This document shows positions 49,259-59,954 of a DNA stretch of 64,000 bases, one piece after another (position 1 is the stretch's first letter; each line of letters begins with the position of its first letter). The stretch comes from Corylus avellana (Eukaryota; Streptophyta; Magnoliopsida; Fagales; Betulaceae): positions 4,965,001-5,029,000 of the forward strand of contig NC_081546.1 in assembly GCF_901000735.1 (NCBI RefSeq), read 5' to 3'. A program made the translations under genes and the position numbers. The notes beneath the pieces were generated by a model. The model saw only the letters and a list, made by a program, of their open reading frames with translations. It was not told the origin of the DNA and made no database searches.

Positions 49259-49639
49259 ATACACGGGTGGGCGGAAGTGGATATTATCTTCTTCCGCCTA
49301 CCCAAATTCCACTATTCGTCTGCATATGTGTATATAGGGATATGGTATTCACCCATTGCTAAACATTCGCTCATAACTCATGCGGACACATAAATAATAG
49401 ATGTGGAGCGATTTTAACTGCTCACCTAAACACTCCTTAGTTATAGTACCCCACAAATTTTTCATACTTAAAATTGGGCTAGTTTGCAATTGCATCATAT
49501 ATATATATATATAATTTGAAAGGAAACTAGAAATTCTAAAACAAAATCTCTTTTTTTTTTAAAAAAAAAAAATCAATTTAAAAATATTTTTTTTTTAAAA
49601 AAAAAATTAATTTAAAAATATTTTTTTTAAAAAAAAAGA

Positions 49640-50900
49640 AAAAAAAAGAAAAGAAAAAAGACACCGGGTCAAAAACAATCTCATAGTACCAGGCCCAGGT
49701 TCAAAGGTTTTCGATCCATATCCGTGTCTACTAGGTCGGTTACTCCCCGTTTGAAGATCGTAATTGTACCAGAATTCCTTGTCCGGCCAGGTTTAGGAAA
49801 CAAGCTACAACTCAATGCCGATATATATCATACAGAAATTCAAGATTTGGAAAGTATTTTTTTTTGAGAAAAAGATTTGGAAAGTTAGCCAAGTGGGTGT
49901 CTGAGTTTTGTTCGATCGATGGCTACTTCTACAGGTCGATGGCTATCAGTAGACGTGAAAAGATTAAACCGAGTGCAGGAAGCCAAACCGACGGGCATGG
50001 TGAAAATTAGCTTCATCCGTAGACATCTAAAACTCCGACGGGCGTCTGTCAACGACGTCGTAGTGTTTGATGATCGGAGAACCACTTTGAGGCCTGACCT
50101 TTTCCTCCAAGTTCCTAACCAAGTTCTCCTACACCCGCCCTCGCACGAAAACTTCATCTCCGCCTCACTCTCAACCCTCGGCCTCCCGATTTGTCCCAGG
50201 TGTTCCCACGACCACACGGCGGAGCGCATCGTGTCTCACGCCCTGCGCCTGGCCGCCGCCCCAACCGGTCTCATGGGGTATTTCATGGCGGTGGAGTTGC
50301 GAGACGTCAAAGTCGAACACTTTGCGGGCACATCAAGACGCGCGATCGAGAAGTTGATGGAGAAGGGCGGCTTCGTTGCAGAGAAGAGTGATCAAGAATT
50401 GGGCACGTGCAGTATCTGTTTGGATGAGCTAATTTCGTCGTCGGATCGGACGGAGGAGCTTCTTCGGATGGATTGCTCTCATCTTTATCACCAATCTTGC
50501 ATTCTTCCCTGGCTGGAAAAGCAGAATACTTGTCCCTACTGCCGCCGCGAGGTGGAGGAAGAAGAATGATGTTCGATTCTTCATGCTTCCGCCCAGTTTC
50601 CTTAGTTTTTGATTTTACTGGAGTTGTAATTCTTCCAATATATTGTAAGCAACCGTTGTCGTTTTGATGAATTCAAGGTGTTCTGTTTTTTATTTCCATG
50701 GTTCTTTCGGTTTAATTTGGAGTTTTTACTTATTAATTCAGCGTTTTTCACCCACAATTACCCTTCAAGTTATTAAAAATAAAAAATTAATGGACTAATT
50801 TGAAAAGAGCCGTTCTTTTTTGTATTTTCAGATTTTTTTTTTTTTTTTTAAATAAAAACAATTCTAGTTGTATAAAAGTTGAGTTTTTAGATTTACTGTT
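49640..50900. repeat. Segmental duplication around RING gene A
   Basis: The gene at 49919-50569 and its flanks match 53205-54480 closely. The shared upstream part begins near GACACCGGGTCAAAAACAAT and the shared downstream part extends to about 50900 (AAAAGTTGAGTTTTTAGATT). Offset is 3568 at the start codons; small indels in the flanks shift it. Unlike the SERK repeat, no assembly gap is involved. Confidence 0.85.
49919..50569 (+). CDS. RING-H2 finger protein, copy A (appears intact)
   Basis: Intronless, 216 residues. Residues 1-150 have no domain I recognise; residues 151-216 hold a RING-H2 finger. The zinc ligands read C-x2-C (CSIC), then C-x-H-x2-H-x2-C (CSHLYHQSC), then C-x2-C (CPYC). The conserved Trp that contacts the E2 (ILPWLEK) is present, as is the Arg directly after the last Cys (CPYCRRE), the linchpin that stabilises E2-ubiquitin. 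It should therefore be an active E3 ubiquitin ligase; substrates are unknown. The frame ends in a Glu run. Intronless RING-H2 genes of this size are common in tandem arrays in plants. Start: first ATG of the frame (49919), matching copy C. Confidence 0.88.
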   Translation: MATSTGRWLSVDVKRLNRVQEAKPTGMVKISFIRRHLKLRRASVNDVVVFDDRRTTLRPDLFLQVPNQVLLHPPSHENFISASLSTLGLPICPRCSHDHTAERIVSHALRLAAAPTGLMGYFMAVELRDVKVEHFAGTSRRAIEKLMEKGGFVAEKSDQELGTCSICLDELISSSDRTEELLRMDCSHLYHQSCILPWLEKQNTCPYCRREVEEEE

Positions 50901-51233
50901 TTTTTAATATATATATATATATATAGAACCACCGACTTCTTTGTCTCCTAGACTTGTTGGTAGAAGGAATCACAAACCTTTGAATCCGGATCCGGTACTC
51001 CGAGGTTGATTTTGACCCGATTTTTTGCTTATAACCGACTTGCTAAAATGGATAATAGTCGGGTTATAAGAATAAACGGGTAGTAAAATCCTGCTTGAGA
51101 ATACCTGGTAGAGTTCCTTCTTCGGTGAGGAATAAGAGATAAGAAGTCGGGCTATATCTATATAAATACGTGAGCCAAGTGGGTCTCTTTCATTCGTCTC
51201 CAACTTTCCCTTCTAGCTCTCAGCTCGCTCCCA
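50570..51233. other. Spacer between RING copies A and B
   Basis: Copy A 3' flank (shared with copy C), then (TA)n near 50910-50926. A TATA-like CTATATAAATAC lies near 51165, with AGCCAAGTGGGT just downstream (about 51174). The same AGCCAAGTGGGT lies upstream of copies A and C, so the three genes share leader sequence. A segment near 50970 with GAATCCGGATCCGGTACTCC recurs near 59925. Confidence 0.55.
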
Positions 51234-51920
51234 TTGGGTTTGTCTGGACACATGGAAAGAAGGCCTACGGGAACTGGCAAGCTCGAACTTCAAATCTTCC
51301 CTCATCACCGAATACTGGTGAGGAACCACAATGACTTGGAAGTCCTAAATGACATCATATTAACCCTGCCGTGGACTCTGCTTTTTGAAGGTTTTCCTGC
51401 ACATTGGCTCCTAGAACCAGCCTTTTACCAACACTGCTTTTACGAGGTGGCCGCGCGCTTTCGCCTTGACTTCAGGCCTCTGGACCCCGGTACTACCCAG
51501 CACATGATTACGCGCGCGTTACAAATGAACTTTTCCACGGTGGTCGAGTTTGATCACTTCGGAGATGATCATGACGAGATATTTGCCGTAGAAAGCGTCG
51601 ATGGTCTTTTTCAATCAAGGTTGCCTAATTTGGATTCTATTCAAGTTCTGGACAGTGTGGATTTGGCACCCACATGCGGCGGCGGAAGATCAAGAAGCAT
51701 GATTGAAAAGTTGATCAAGAAGGACAGCTTTGTTGCAGACAAGAGTGATCAAGAACTACTGGGTATCTGCAGCGTATGTTTGGAAGAGCTTTCATCGCCG
51801 AAAGGGGCAGAGCTTCTTCGGAGCTATTGCTCTCATCTTTATCACTAGGGTTGTATTCTTCTCTGGTTGGAGAAGCGGAACACTTGTCCCACCTGCCGGT
51901 GCGAAGTGGATCAAGATTAA
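51234..51920 (+). pseudogene. RING-H2 copy B, stop codon inside the RING
   Basis: The open frame runs 204 codons from the ATG at 51234 and stops at TAG 51846-51848, in the middle of the RING after CSHLYH. In copies A and C the next codon is CAA (Gln), so the stop replaces a Gln. Past the TAG the same frame continues for 23 codons with the rest of the RING intact: a Cys, ILLWLEK with the Trp, CPTC, and the linchpin Arg, ending in TAA at 51918-51920. The RING half resembles A and C (SDQEL, ICSVCLEEL), but the N-terminal 150 residues are very different. As read, the product lacks three of the eight zinc ligands and cannot fold as a RING. It is an older paralog, recently inactivated unless the stop is read through or is an assembly error. 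Confidence 0.85.
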
Positions 51921-52065
51921 TGACGTTGATCATTTTTTTTTTCCTTTACAATTTGATAGTTTTTTATTTTACTTCTTCATATCGATGTTATTTTTTTATT
52001 TTTTATCAAATCTTCTCATTTTTTTTTCTTTTAAATCGGCAAATCTTCCCATATGTGTGAATTAA

Positions 52066-53204
52066 TTATATACTAATAAACTTATAAGCGTTGTTTGGAA
52101 TAAATTTGTTCTTATTATTATTTTTGGTGAAAATTCATATGCAAAATTAGGATTCTTTTATGGCCTTATATGCAAAGTTAGAGATTATAAGGCCACAAAG
52201 ATACATTTTCCAATTTTCGGTTTATATTGATTTACATCCCGGAGCAAAGTAAATATCATTTTATGGAATAAAAACCAATCTTCAAACTCTTAGGGGATTA
52301 TTCAATTTTAAATAACCGCCATTTATGCGGTTATTGATGAAGACTAGGCATATATATAGACGGGTTATTAACCGGTTTTTATAAATGATTTCATCATCTT
52401 TTTTCTTTAATATAAAACCAAATTTTTTAATTCAAAAGAGAAAATACTTTGTAAGATACTTATAAGTATACAAAGCTTCCCTTTGTCAAACTAAATTCAA
52501 AATGAAGTCTACCAAAATGACATTTTATTATATCATCAAATTTATCAAAAAATTGTTAATTCATATAACTATCTAATTAACACATTAACTAGACCATGCA
52601 TTAGAAAACAATGCATTTTCTATTGAAAAAAATCGTATTTAGGCTTAAAATTTTTATCTGATTTAAATTTAGTCGTTGACTTTCTAATTTTAGTAGAGTT
52701 AAATACTTTTTTTGTCCCCGTGATTTAACAACTTTATTTTTTGTCACCTTAATTTCATTTTGTATCATAAATAATATCTCGAAAATGGCTAAAAACGGAA
52801 ATGGTACTTCTGTCCAAGTTTCGTAAAAAAAAAATGACAGAAATCCACGTCAGCACCCTTAAAAAGTCGACATGTGTCCATATACCTGATTAAAAATAAA
52901 TAAATAAATTTAAAACTAAAATTATAAAAAACATTAAAAATTTAATTTTTTTTTTAAAATTTAAACCTTAACAACCTTGGGGGTGGTCGAACCGGCCAAG
53001 GGTGGCTCGAGCCATCCCTTTTCCATTTTTTTTTTAATATTTTTAATAATTTTAGTTTTATTTTTAGTTAGATATATGGACACGTGTCAATTTTTTAAGA
53101 GTTCTGACATGGATTTTCGTTAAATTTTGCACGAAAGTTAGAATCTAATTTCTTTTCTAAAACAAAATCTTTTTTTTTTTTTTTTAATTCAATGTTTTAA
53201 AAAA
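52066..53204. other. Spacer between RING copies B and C
   Basis: The block around 52190-52243 (GGCCACAAAGATACATTTTC, then GGAGCAAAGT) recurs at 55006-55083, downstream of copy C, suggesting duplications larger than the gene pair. A foldback element lies at 52805-53140. No gene seen. Confidence 0.5.
52805..53140. mobile_element. Foldback element with about 100-bp inverted arms
   Basis: The left arm (AAATCCACGTCAGCACCCTT, GACATGTGTCCATATA, AAAACTAAAATTAT) is complementary to the right arm (ATAATTTTAGTTTTATTTTT, TATATGGACACGTGTCAA, TTCTGACATGGATTTTCGTT). The central spacer holds GGGTGGTCGAACCGG and GGGTGGCTCGAGCCATCCC. This suits a Mutator-like or MITE-type non-autonomous transposon. No target duplication was resolved. 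Confidence 0.6.
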
Positions 53205-54480
53205 AGAAAAAAGACACCGGGTCAAAAACAATCTCATAGTACCGGCCCAGGTTCAAAGGTTTTCGATCCATATCCGTGTCTACTAGGTCGGTTACTCCCC
53301 GTTTGAAGATCGTAATTGTACCAGAATTCCTTGTCCGGCCAGGTTCAGGAAACAAGCTACAACTCAATGCCAATATATATATACACACAATTATGTCATA
53401 CAGAAATTCAAGATTTGGAAAGTTTTTTTTTTTGAGAAAAAGATTTGGAAAGTTAGCCAAGTGGGTGTCTGAGTTTTGTTCGATCGATGGCTACTTCTAC
53501 AGATCGATGGCTATCAGTAGACGTGAAAAGATTAAACCGAGTGCAGGAAGCCAAACCGACGGGCATGGTGAAAATTAGCTTCATCCGTAGACATCTAAAA
53601 CTCCGACGGGCGTCTCTCAACGACGTCGTAGTGTTTGATGATCGGAGAACCACTTTGAGGCCTGACCTTTTACTCCAAGTTCCTAACCAAGTTCTCCTAC
53701 ACCCGCCCTCGCACAAAAACTTCATCTCCGCTTTGCTCTCAACCCTCGGCCTCCCGATTTGCTCCAGGTGTTCCCACGACCACGCGGCGGAGCACATCGT
53801 GTCTCACGCCCTGCGCCTGGCCGCCGCCCCAACCGGTCTCATGGGGTATTTCATGGCGGTGGAGTTGCAATACTTCAAAGTCGAACACTTTGCGGGCGCA
53901 TCAAGACGCGCGATCGAGAAGTTGATGGAGAAGGGCGGCTTCGTTGCAGAGAAGAGTGATCAAGAATTGGGCACGTGCAGTATCTGTTTGGATGAGCTAA
54001 TTTCGTCGTCGGATCAGACGAAGGAGCTTCTTCGGATGGATTGCTCTCATCTTTATCACCAATCTTGCATTCTTCCCCTGCTGGAGAAGCAGAATACTTG
54101 TCCCTACTGCCACCACGAGGTGGAGGAAGAAGAATGATGTTCGATTCTTCATGCTTCCGCCCAGTTTCCTTAGTTTTTGATTTTACTGGAGTTGTAATTC
54201 TTCCAATATATTGTAAGCAACGTTGTCGTTTTGATGAATTCAAGGTGTTCTGTTTTTTCTTTCCATAATTCTTTCGGTTTAATTAGGAGTTTTTACTTAT
54301 TAATTCAGCGTTTTTCACCCCCAATTACCTTTCAACTTATTAAAAATAAAAAAATTAATGGACTAATTTGAAAAGAGCCGTTCTATTTTGTATTTTCAGA
54401 TTTTTTTTTTTTAAGAACAATTCTGTTGTATAAAAGTTGAGTTTTTAGATTTATTGTTTTTTTTTTTTTTAATTTTATCA
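53205..54480. repeat. Segmental duplication around RING gene C
   Basis: Partner of 49640-50900; see that entry. The copies differ by scattered substitutions in coding and non-coding parts plus a few small indels, such as the insertion of ATATACACACAATTATG near 53380. Confidence 0.85.
53487..54137 (+). CDS. RING-H2 finger protein, copy C (key residues changed)
   Basis: Intronless, 216 residues, about 93% identical to copy A with the same start and stop. All eight zinc ligands are present (CSIC, CSHLYHQSC, CPYC). Two positions important for ligase function differ: the E2-contact Trp after the sixth ligand is Leu (ILPLLEK, codon CTG against TGG in A), and the linchpin Arg after the last Cys is His (CPYCHHE, CAC against CGC). 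The next residue is also Arg to His. From RING biochemistry, loss of both should weaken or abolish ubiquitin transfer. The frame is undamaged, so either decay is recent or the protein has a non-catalytic role, for example as a competitor or scaffold. Other differences include REDV to QYFK near residue 130. Confidence 0.82.
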   Translation: MATSTDRWLSVDVKRLNRVQEAKPTGMVKISFIRRHLKLRRASLNDVVVFDDRRTTLRPDLLLQVPNQVLLHPPSHKNFISALLSTLGLPICSRCSHDHAAEHIVSHALRLAAAPTGLMGYFMAVELQYFKVEHFAGASRRAIEKLMEKGGFVAEKSDQELGTCSICLDELISSSDQTKELLRMDCSHLYHQSCILPLLEKQNTCPYCHHEVEEEE

Positions 54481-55083
54481 AATTGTTATATTTTGATTAC
54501 TTAATGGGTTTTTCAGGAAGACGAATACAAAAGTGTTTAATTTGACATTGGTGGGTAGTTTGGAGTGCCCAAGTGACACTCTTAAAAAAATCGAGTTTAG
54601 TTCTTTACAATTGTGTTAAAATTTTAGTTAAATTATTAAATTTCATTTTTTATAAGCTTAAATTTTTTGGATTATTAATAATTTAACATGACATCAAAGT
54701 ATAAGTATTAAATTTGAACCTACGTAAATGAAAGTATTAAAATATTAATTAAATAATTAAATTTATCATTTTCTACCAACTTAAATCTTTAAAATAATTG
54801 ATAACTTTACGGAATGCTTCTCCAAGAAATTCCATAATCAAACCAACCAAGGATCTTTGGGTGACAGGTGAGAGGCTACGGGACCAAATCTTCTCATGTG
54901 TGTGAATTAATCATATACAAACAAACTTTTTTTTTCATAAAATCTTCCTTTGGTACAAATTCGGAAATTCCCAACGCCTAAAACATGAGAGTTCGATATT
55001 AGAAGGCCACAAAGATACATTTTCCAATTTTTGGTTTCAGTTGACAAAAAGATTATATATCGATTTACATCTGGGAGCAAAGT
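54481..55083. other. Intergenic DNA, no gene seen
   Basis: A+T rich. The end (55006-55083) repeats the 52190-52243 block and stops abruptly where the hAT remnant begins, marking an insertion or deletion breakpoint at about 55083. Confidence 0.5.
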
Positions 55084-55110
55084 CTACAGCAGAGTTTTTA
55101 TATGACTCAG

Positions 55111-57146
55111 TTAGGGTTGAGAGTCGGATAATTCTGTTACGAATAGTCGTGCTATCTCGGCGAGAATTGGAAACTTTACCTTATTTACCCTCCACCACAT
55201 TAAAATATCAAAGTTGTCACTTGGAGTCTCCATCTCTTTCGTATAATATTGCTCTATCTCTGTCCGACACATCGTCACATTTTTGGATGCCCGAAATGAA
55301 TGGTAAATAGCTAAAGCATCTTTCTTATTAGTACCCACACCTTCGGACCTTGTGCAACTACGCTCTTCATTTCCAAACCTAGCCAGGCTAGCCCCACTTT
55401 CATTCTTAGCATATTGCTCATATACCGGCTCAAGACATCCTTTAATTTGGTAACAATTTCTTTTGCTTTTACTAGAACCACATTCGTTTGGAACCAAAAT
55501 TCCAAGACATTTATCTTGTAACGTGGATCAAGCACCGATGCAACAAACAACAAGGGGTTAATAGACAAAAAATTTCCCCAATACTTATCATATTTCTCTT
55601 TCATTTGCATTGCCATGGTACTCAATGAATAATCACTACTTTTACAATACTCATCCAAACAATGATACACATTTTGAAGAATACCAAAAAACAAGTTAGA
55701 AGTTGAATACAAGGAACCCGACATCTGAATTGTTTCGTCATAAAATACACGCAAGAATTTAACAATGTGTCGAATCTTATTCCAATCATCTTCATTTGGA
55801 GCCCCCAACACATCCCTCCCTCCACAATCATCATTCAAATAATGTACAAAATTCGAATTTTCATCTAACATAAGATTAAATGCCCTTTCATACTTTTGTG
55901 CCGCCTCCAACATGGTATAAGTAGAGTTCCATCTAGTGGAAACATCAAGAGTCAAGGAAGACCAACACCCAAGATTCTTCCTTTCTACACAAGACTTAAA
56001 GATGGCTAATCTTTGGGGGGATCCCTTCACATATTTCACCATATTTCGAACACTTTCAATTGAATCATGTGCACCCTTCATACCCTCCTTCACAATTAAA
56101 TTTAGAACATGGGCACAACACCTCACATGAACAAACTCATGGCGACAAATAACATCATCATTGGACATATTTCTTTTACTAAACTCACTAATTGCTTTAT
56201 CATTAGCACTTGCATTGTCAAGTGTTATCGCCAACACACGAGTAATCCCCCATTCCACCAAACATTGCTCTATTTCCTTAGTAATTGTTATTGTCTTGTG
56301 ATCCGACACTTGGCGAAATGCCAATATTCTTTTCTGATATTTCCAAGTAGAGTCAATGAAATGTCCCATTACAACCATATAATTCATATTCTGAATCGAA
56401 GTCCAAGTGTCAGTTGTCAAACAAACCCTTTGACCAACCATCATCAACTTCTTTTTGATTATTTCTTTTTTGGTCATAAACAACTTAACACAATCTTTCA
56501 TCACTGTATAGTGAGAAGGAAGCTCAAAACGAGGCTCAAGAACCTTAAACATTTTCTTAACACCCATCTTCTCCACAATTGAAAAGGGAAATTCATCAAC
56601 AATGATCATTTCACAAAGAGTCTCCCTAATAAGTTTTTCAGAATACTTCCCAACAATTAGGTTATTACCAATACTACCATCACTCTGACTCTGCCTGGCC
56701 ATAAAGGTGAATGTAGATTGAGAGCCATCTGTTTTTGCTTTTAAGCTCTTATACTTTTGGCATTTTTTGAAATGGTACAACATGCTCGAGGTGTCATTGT
56801 TTGTCCCATGACATTTATACTGAGCCCCACAATAGTTACAACTTGCAATAGGAGCTTCTTCAGAACTATTTGCATCTTTAGTAAAATGGTCCCATACTGA
56901 AGATCTTTTTGTTCTTAATCTTTTTTTACAAGGGATTGGGGGTCGTCGACCACGAGTATGACCATGAGATGCTCCCCTAAAACCCCTAGAACCAGCACAT
57001 CTAATCCCTTAGGTATCAAACTCATCAGATTCATCAAAATCATCAAAGGTTTCTTCATCAAATGTGTTTTCATCAAAGGTTTCATTATCATCTATGCCTA
57101 TGGGACAAGAAGCACTAGTTGATGTCGAAGGTCGAGGTGCAGTCAT
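55111..57146 (-). pseudogene. hAT transposase (zf-BED, RICESLEEPER-like), decayed
   Basis: From an ATG at 57146 the frame reads an acidic N-terminus with DDNETFDE-type repeats, then a TAA at 57011-57009 after 45 codons. The same frame continues with a BED zinc finger (SVWDHFTK, CNYCGAQY, HFKKC) and the catalytic core: LTTDTWTS and TLDNASAND with the first two acidic residues, RCCAHVLNLIVKEG, STRWNSTYTML, LLFVASVLDPRYK. Near 55430 the frame shifts by one base; the YEQYAKNESG continuation and the C-terminal hAT dimerisation segment (EIEQYYTK, ILMWWRVNKVKFPIL) are in another frame, ending at 55111 before the domain is complete. Nonsense, frameshift and truncation make it inactive. BED-hAT proteins of this type include domesticated DAYSLEEPER/RICESLEEPER, but the damage argues against a host function here. 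Confidence 0.88.
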
Positions 57147-57924
57147 ATGAACTTCTGAAGTAAAAAGTAATAGTTGAAATTAATTAGTTAATGTGACAAT
57201 GTTTGACCTATGGGCTATGACTAAAACTCAAACTAATGGTTGGTTTTAATTAGCAAAATTAATTTGCTGATTTATGGTGTTCATAAAACTGAGTTTTTCA
57301 CCTAATAGTGCAAAATGCAAATCAATGATTCAAGATACATGTGTAAATTGTAATGTGTTATCCAGTGAACCCGTGGCCGTGGGTACCATAAAATTAGCCA
57401 AGAAAAGTTTTCCCATTCTCAACCGCCAACAAATCAACAACGAAATAATATCAAAACACAACACTGAAATACCCATTCTAAATCTCAACCAACAACTAAA
57501 GATTTTCCAAACTATTGAGCATAATTCATAAACGATTTCGTTACCTGAAGCAAGGGCTCAGAGCTTGATTTGGTGGGAAGTCGGAAATTGGAAGTGAACT
57601 GAAATAATTCACACACGGTGCACTGCCTGAGGGTCAGAGACGCCAGATAAGAAAACAACAAAAGAAAAAAAATAAATAAAATTACAGAGTTTACGGTTTA
57701 CCTGTAACAGAGAGGCGACTCAGGCAAGGAATCAAGAGTTTCTGATCGTACTGGGACTTTGGGAGTCTGGGATGAGTGGATTTGGGTGAATAGGCTAGGC
57801 AATCGGAGATTCGGAGCAAGTGAGCAACGGCCGTGCACGGTGCACTTACAGAGTTACAGTGGGTTCACTGGGTTGAGTGGGTTCGAGTCGTTCGACCGTT
57901 CGAGACTTCGAGTTTGGCGAGAGA

Positions 57925-58020
57925 GGGGAGAGACCGAGAGAGTGAGAGTCTGAGAGACTCGGCTTGCGAGAGGCGAGAGACCGAGAGAGTGAGAGTCTGA
58001 GAGACGCGGCTTGCGAGTTG
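57925..58020. repeat. About 47-bp tandem repeat in the hAT leader
   Basis: GAGAGACCGAGAGAGTGAGA and the following GTCTGAGAGAC then CGGCTTGCGAG occur twice in a row, at about 57928-57973 and 57975-58020. Such leaders with short tandem repeats are common in hAT elements. Confidence 0.8.
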
Positions 58021-58439
58021 CGACTTGCGAGAGAGGGGACTCAGCCGGACTGGACTGGGAGTGGGGACTGGGTCTGGGGAGAGAGTGGCACAAATAGTGG
58101 GTCTATGAGTGAATGGAGTGGGTGACGGTCAACTGGGAGTTAGGGCTTGAAAAATGAAAATTGCAATTCTTATTCGACTAACAGAGGGCAAAAACCAAAA
58201 AATGGGAATTTAAAACCTACACTAAAACGGCGCCGTTTTCACTTGGTGAACAGTATACCGGTTCTTATCGGTTAAACCGGTTAACCGATAAGAACATCTT
58301 AACCGGACCGGACCGAATTCCGGTATACTTTTTTTAATCGATAAGGATATCAGCATATTAGCTACGGTTTATATTGGTTCGGTCGAAGCCGGTAGACGGC
58401 CGGTTAAACGGTAACTGTTAATTTGCCCACTCCTAACTA

Positions 58440-59890
58440 GGATTGCTTTCAAATTTGACAAGGAGACTGGACTCCAAATTTCCTAGGATTACTAGGGCTT
58501 CTAGGACTCTCCTAAGCTCTATAAATAGACCTCTAGACCACACAATACAACATACAATCTTAGGGAGAGGAATTGGAGGGTACTTCAAAGAGTCGTTTTT
58601 GGTTCTTTATTTCCCTTTTCTTTTTTGTTTTATTTTAATTATGCGTAACTAAACATTTAGTAGGGCTAGATTGAAGCCCTAATTATATTTATTTAATATT
58701 TCAATATTGGTGCCTTTGTGATAATCATATTGCGATGCTTAACTTGATTAATTCATGTTTGATTGAATTCCTCATATGTGTGTGATTGGCCATTATATGC
58801 ATGTGGTATGAATTAATTATTTAAGTAAAGGAGAAAATTCACTTTACCCCCTGAAGTTTTAGAGGTTTTTCAATTCGAACCTCAATGTTTTAAAATTGGC
58901 AATGTACCACCCTAATGTTTCAAAAAATTTCAATTCAGACCCTCCGTTACTAATTTCCGTCTAATTGGACAGAAATCATCCCACATGCGTCTCACGTGAA
59001 ATTTTAATGCTCTTTATTACAATTTTGCCCTCATTAAAACTTATGAAATTATGTAATTACCATCATTTAAACCTATGAAATTGAGTGTTATTATATAATT
59101 TCAAAGGTTTTAATGAGAAAAAAATTGAAATAGAGGGCATCAAAATCCCACGTGAGACGCACGTGGGATGATTTTCGTCAAATTAGACGGAAATTAGTAG
59201 CGGAGGGCCTGAATTGAAATTTTTTGAAACATTAGAGAGGTACATTGCCAACTTTTAAACATTGGGGTTCGAATTGAAAAACTCCTGAAACTTCAGGGGA
59301 GTAGAGTAAATTTAACCTTTAAGTCAATTTGGATGATCGGGTCCTGGGTTTAATAGAGTGATAAAGAATTCCTCAGGGGTTCTTGGGTTAATCAACATAG
59401 GGAACTGGGAGTAGACACTCATGCCCTAGGCCTTATGTATTTGTCGATTTTCACAGATTTATTATTTCTTAAAGAACAACTTAGTAGACACCCATACTAA
59501 ATCCTTTAAGAAATAAAAGAATTAGAGTAGACACTCATGCCTAATTCATTGCTTAGAAAAATCAATACCTTAAGGAGTAGACACCCATACTCTTAGGTTG
59601 GCAAAGTTGAAGTATTCATAATATGATTAGAGTATTGGCATATTGTTATATTATTTGAGCATGATTAGTGGTGGATATCAAAGCCCTACCTTTTATTTAT
59701 CTTTATTTCCTTTCAATATATCAATATCAATTTCGTGACAAAGTTGATATTTTAATCAATTCTAAGCGAAATCAACAATCTCTAATGGAACGATCTCGTA
59801 CTTGTTGCACTATACTATTGTTTTGATCTTGTACATTTGCGAGTTAAAACATACAAATTATTATCTATTAATTTAGGTAGTATTTGACAC
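58440..59890 (+). mobile_element. LTR-like retrotransposon segment (possible solo LTR)
   Basis: Contains a TATA box (CTATAAATAG, 58519-58528) followed about 40 bases later by ACACAATACAACATACAAT, like a transcription start region. Near the end, ACGATCTCGTACTTGTTGCA then TGATCTTGTACATTTGCGAG resembles the 3' end of Athila/Tat-type Ty3 LTRs. No gag or pol follows. A motif GTAGACACYCATRC occurs four times between 59411 and 59590. The inverted-repeat element at 58827-59316 is nested inside. TG..CA ends and target duplication were not established, so the class is tentative. Confidence 0.4.
58827..59316. mobile_element. Nested terminal-inverted-repeat element
   Basis: Left arm AAAATTCACTTTACCCCCTG then AAGTTT; right arm AAACTTCAGGGGAGTAGAGT then AAATTT. 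Complementarity continues inward for about 190 bp (GGCAATGTACC/GGTACATTGCC, CATCCCACATGCGTCTCACG/CGTGAGACGCACGTGGGATG) around an A+T-rich centre. No coding sequence. The long arms suggest a Mutator-like MITE; a target duplication longer than AAGT was not found. Confidence 0.7.
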
Positions 59891-59954
59891 TACAGACACG
59901 GGTCATAAACCTTTGAAACCGGATCCGGTACTCCAGGTTGATTTTGAACCTTTT

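Larger units (their letters stand above)
55084..58435 (-). mobile_element. hAT transposon remnant, 3' end truncated
   Basis: On the minus strand the element starts at 58435 with TAGGAGTGGGCAAATTAACA, a typical hAT end. The subterminal region holds ACCGG/GGTTAA motifs and a 15-bp perfect inverted repeat (58261-58275 with 58281-58295). Next come a G+A-rich leader, a probable leader intron (57544-57155, GTAACG to CTTCAG) and the transposase pseudogene. At the 3' side the element stops at about 55083 without a recognisable matching TIR, so that end is deleted and no 8-bp target duplication can be checked. Confidence 0.75.
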
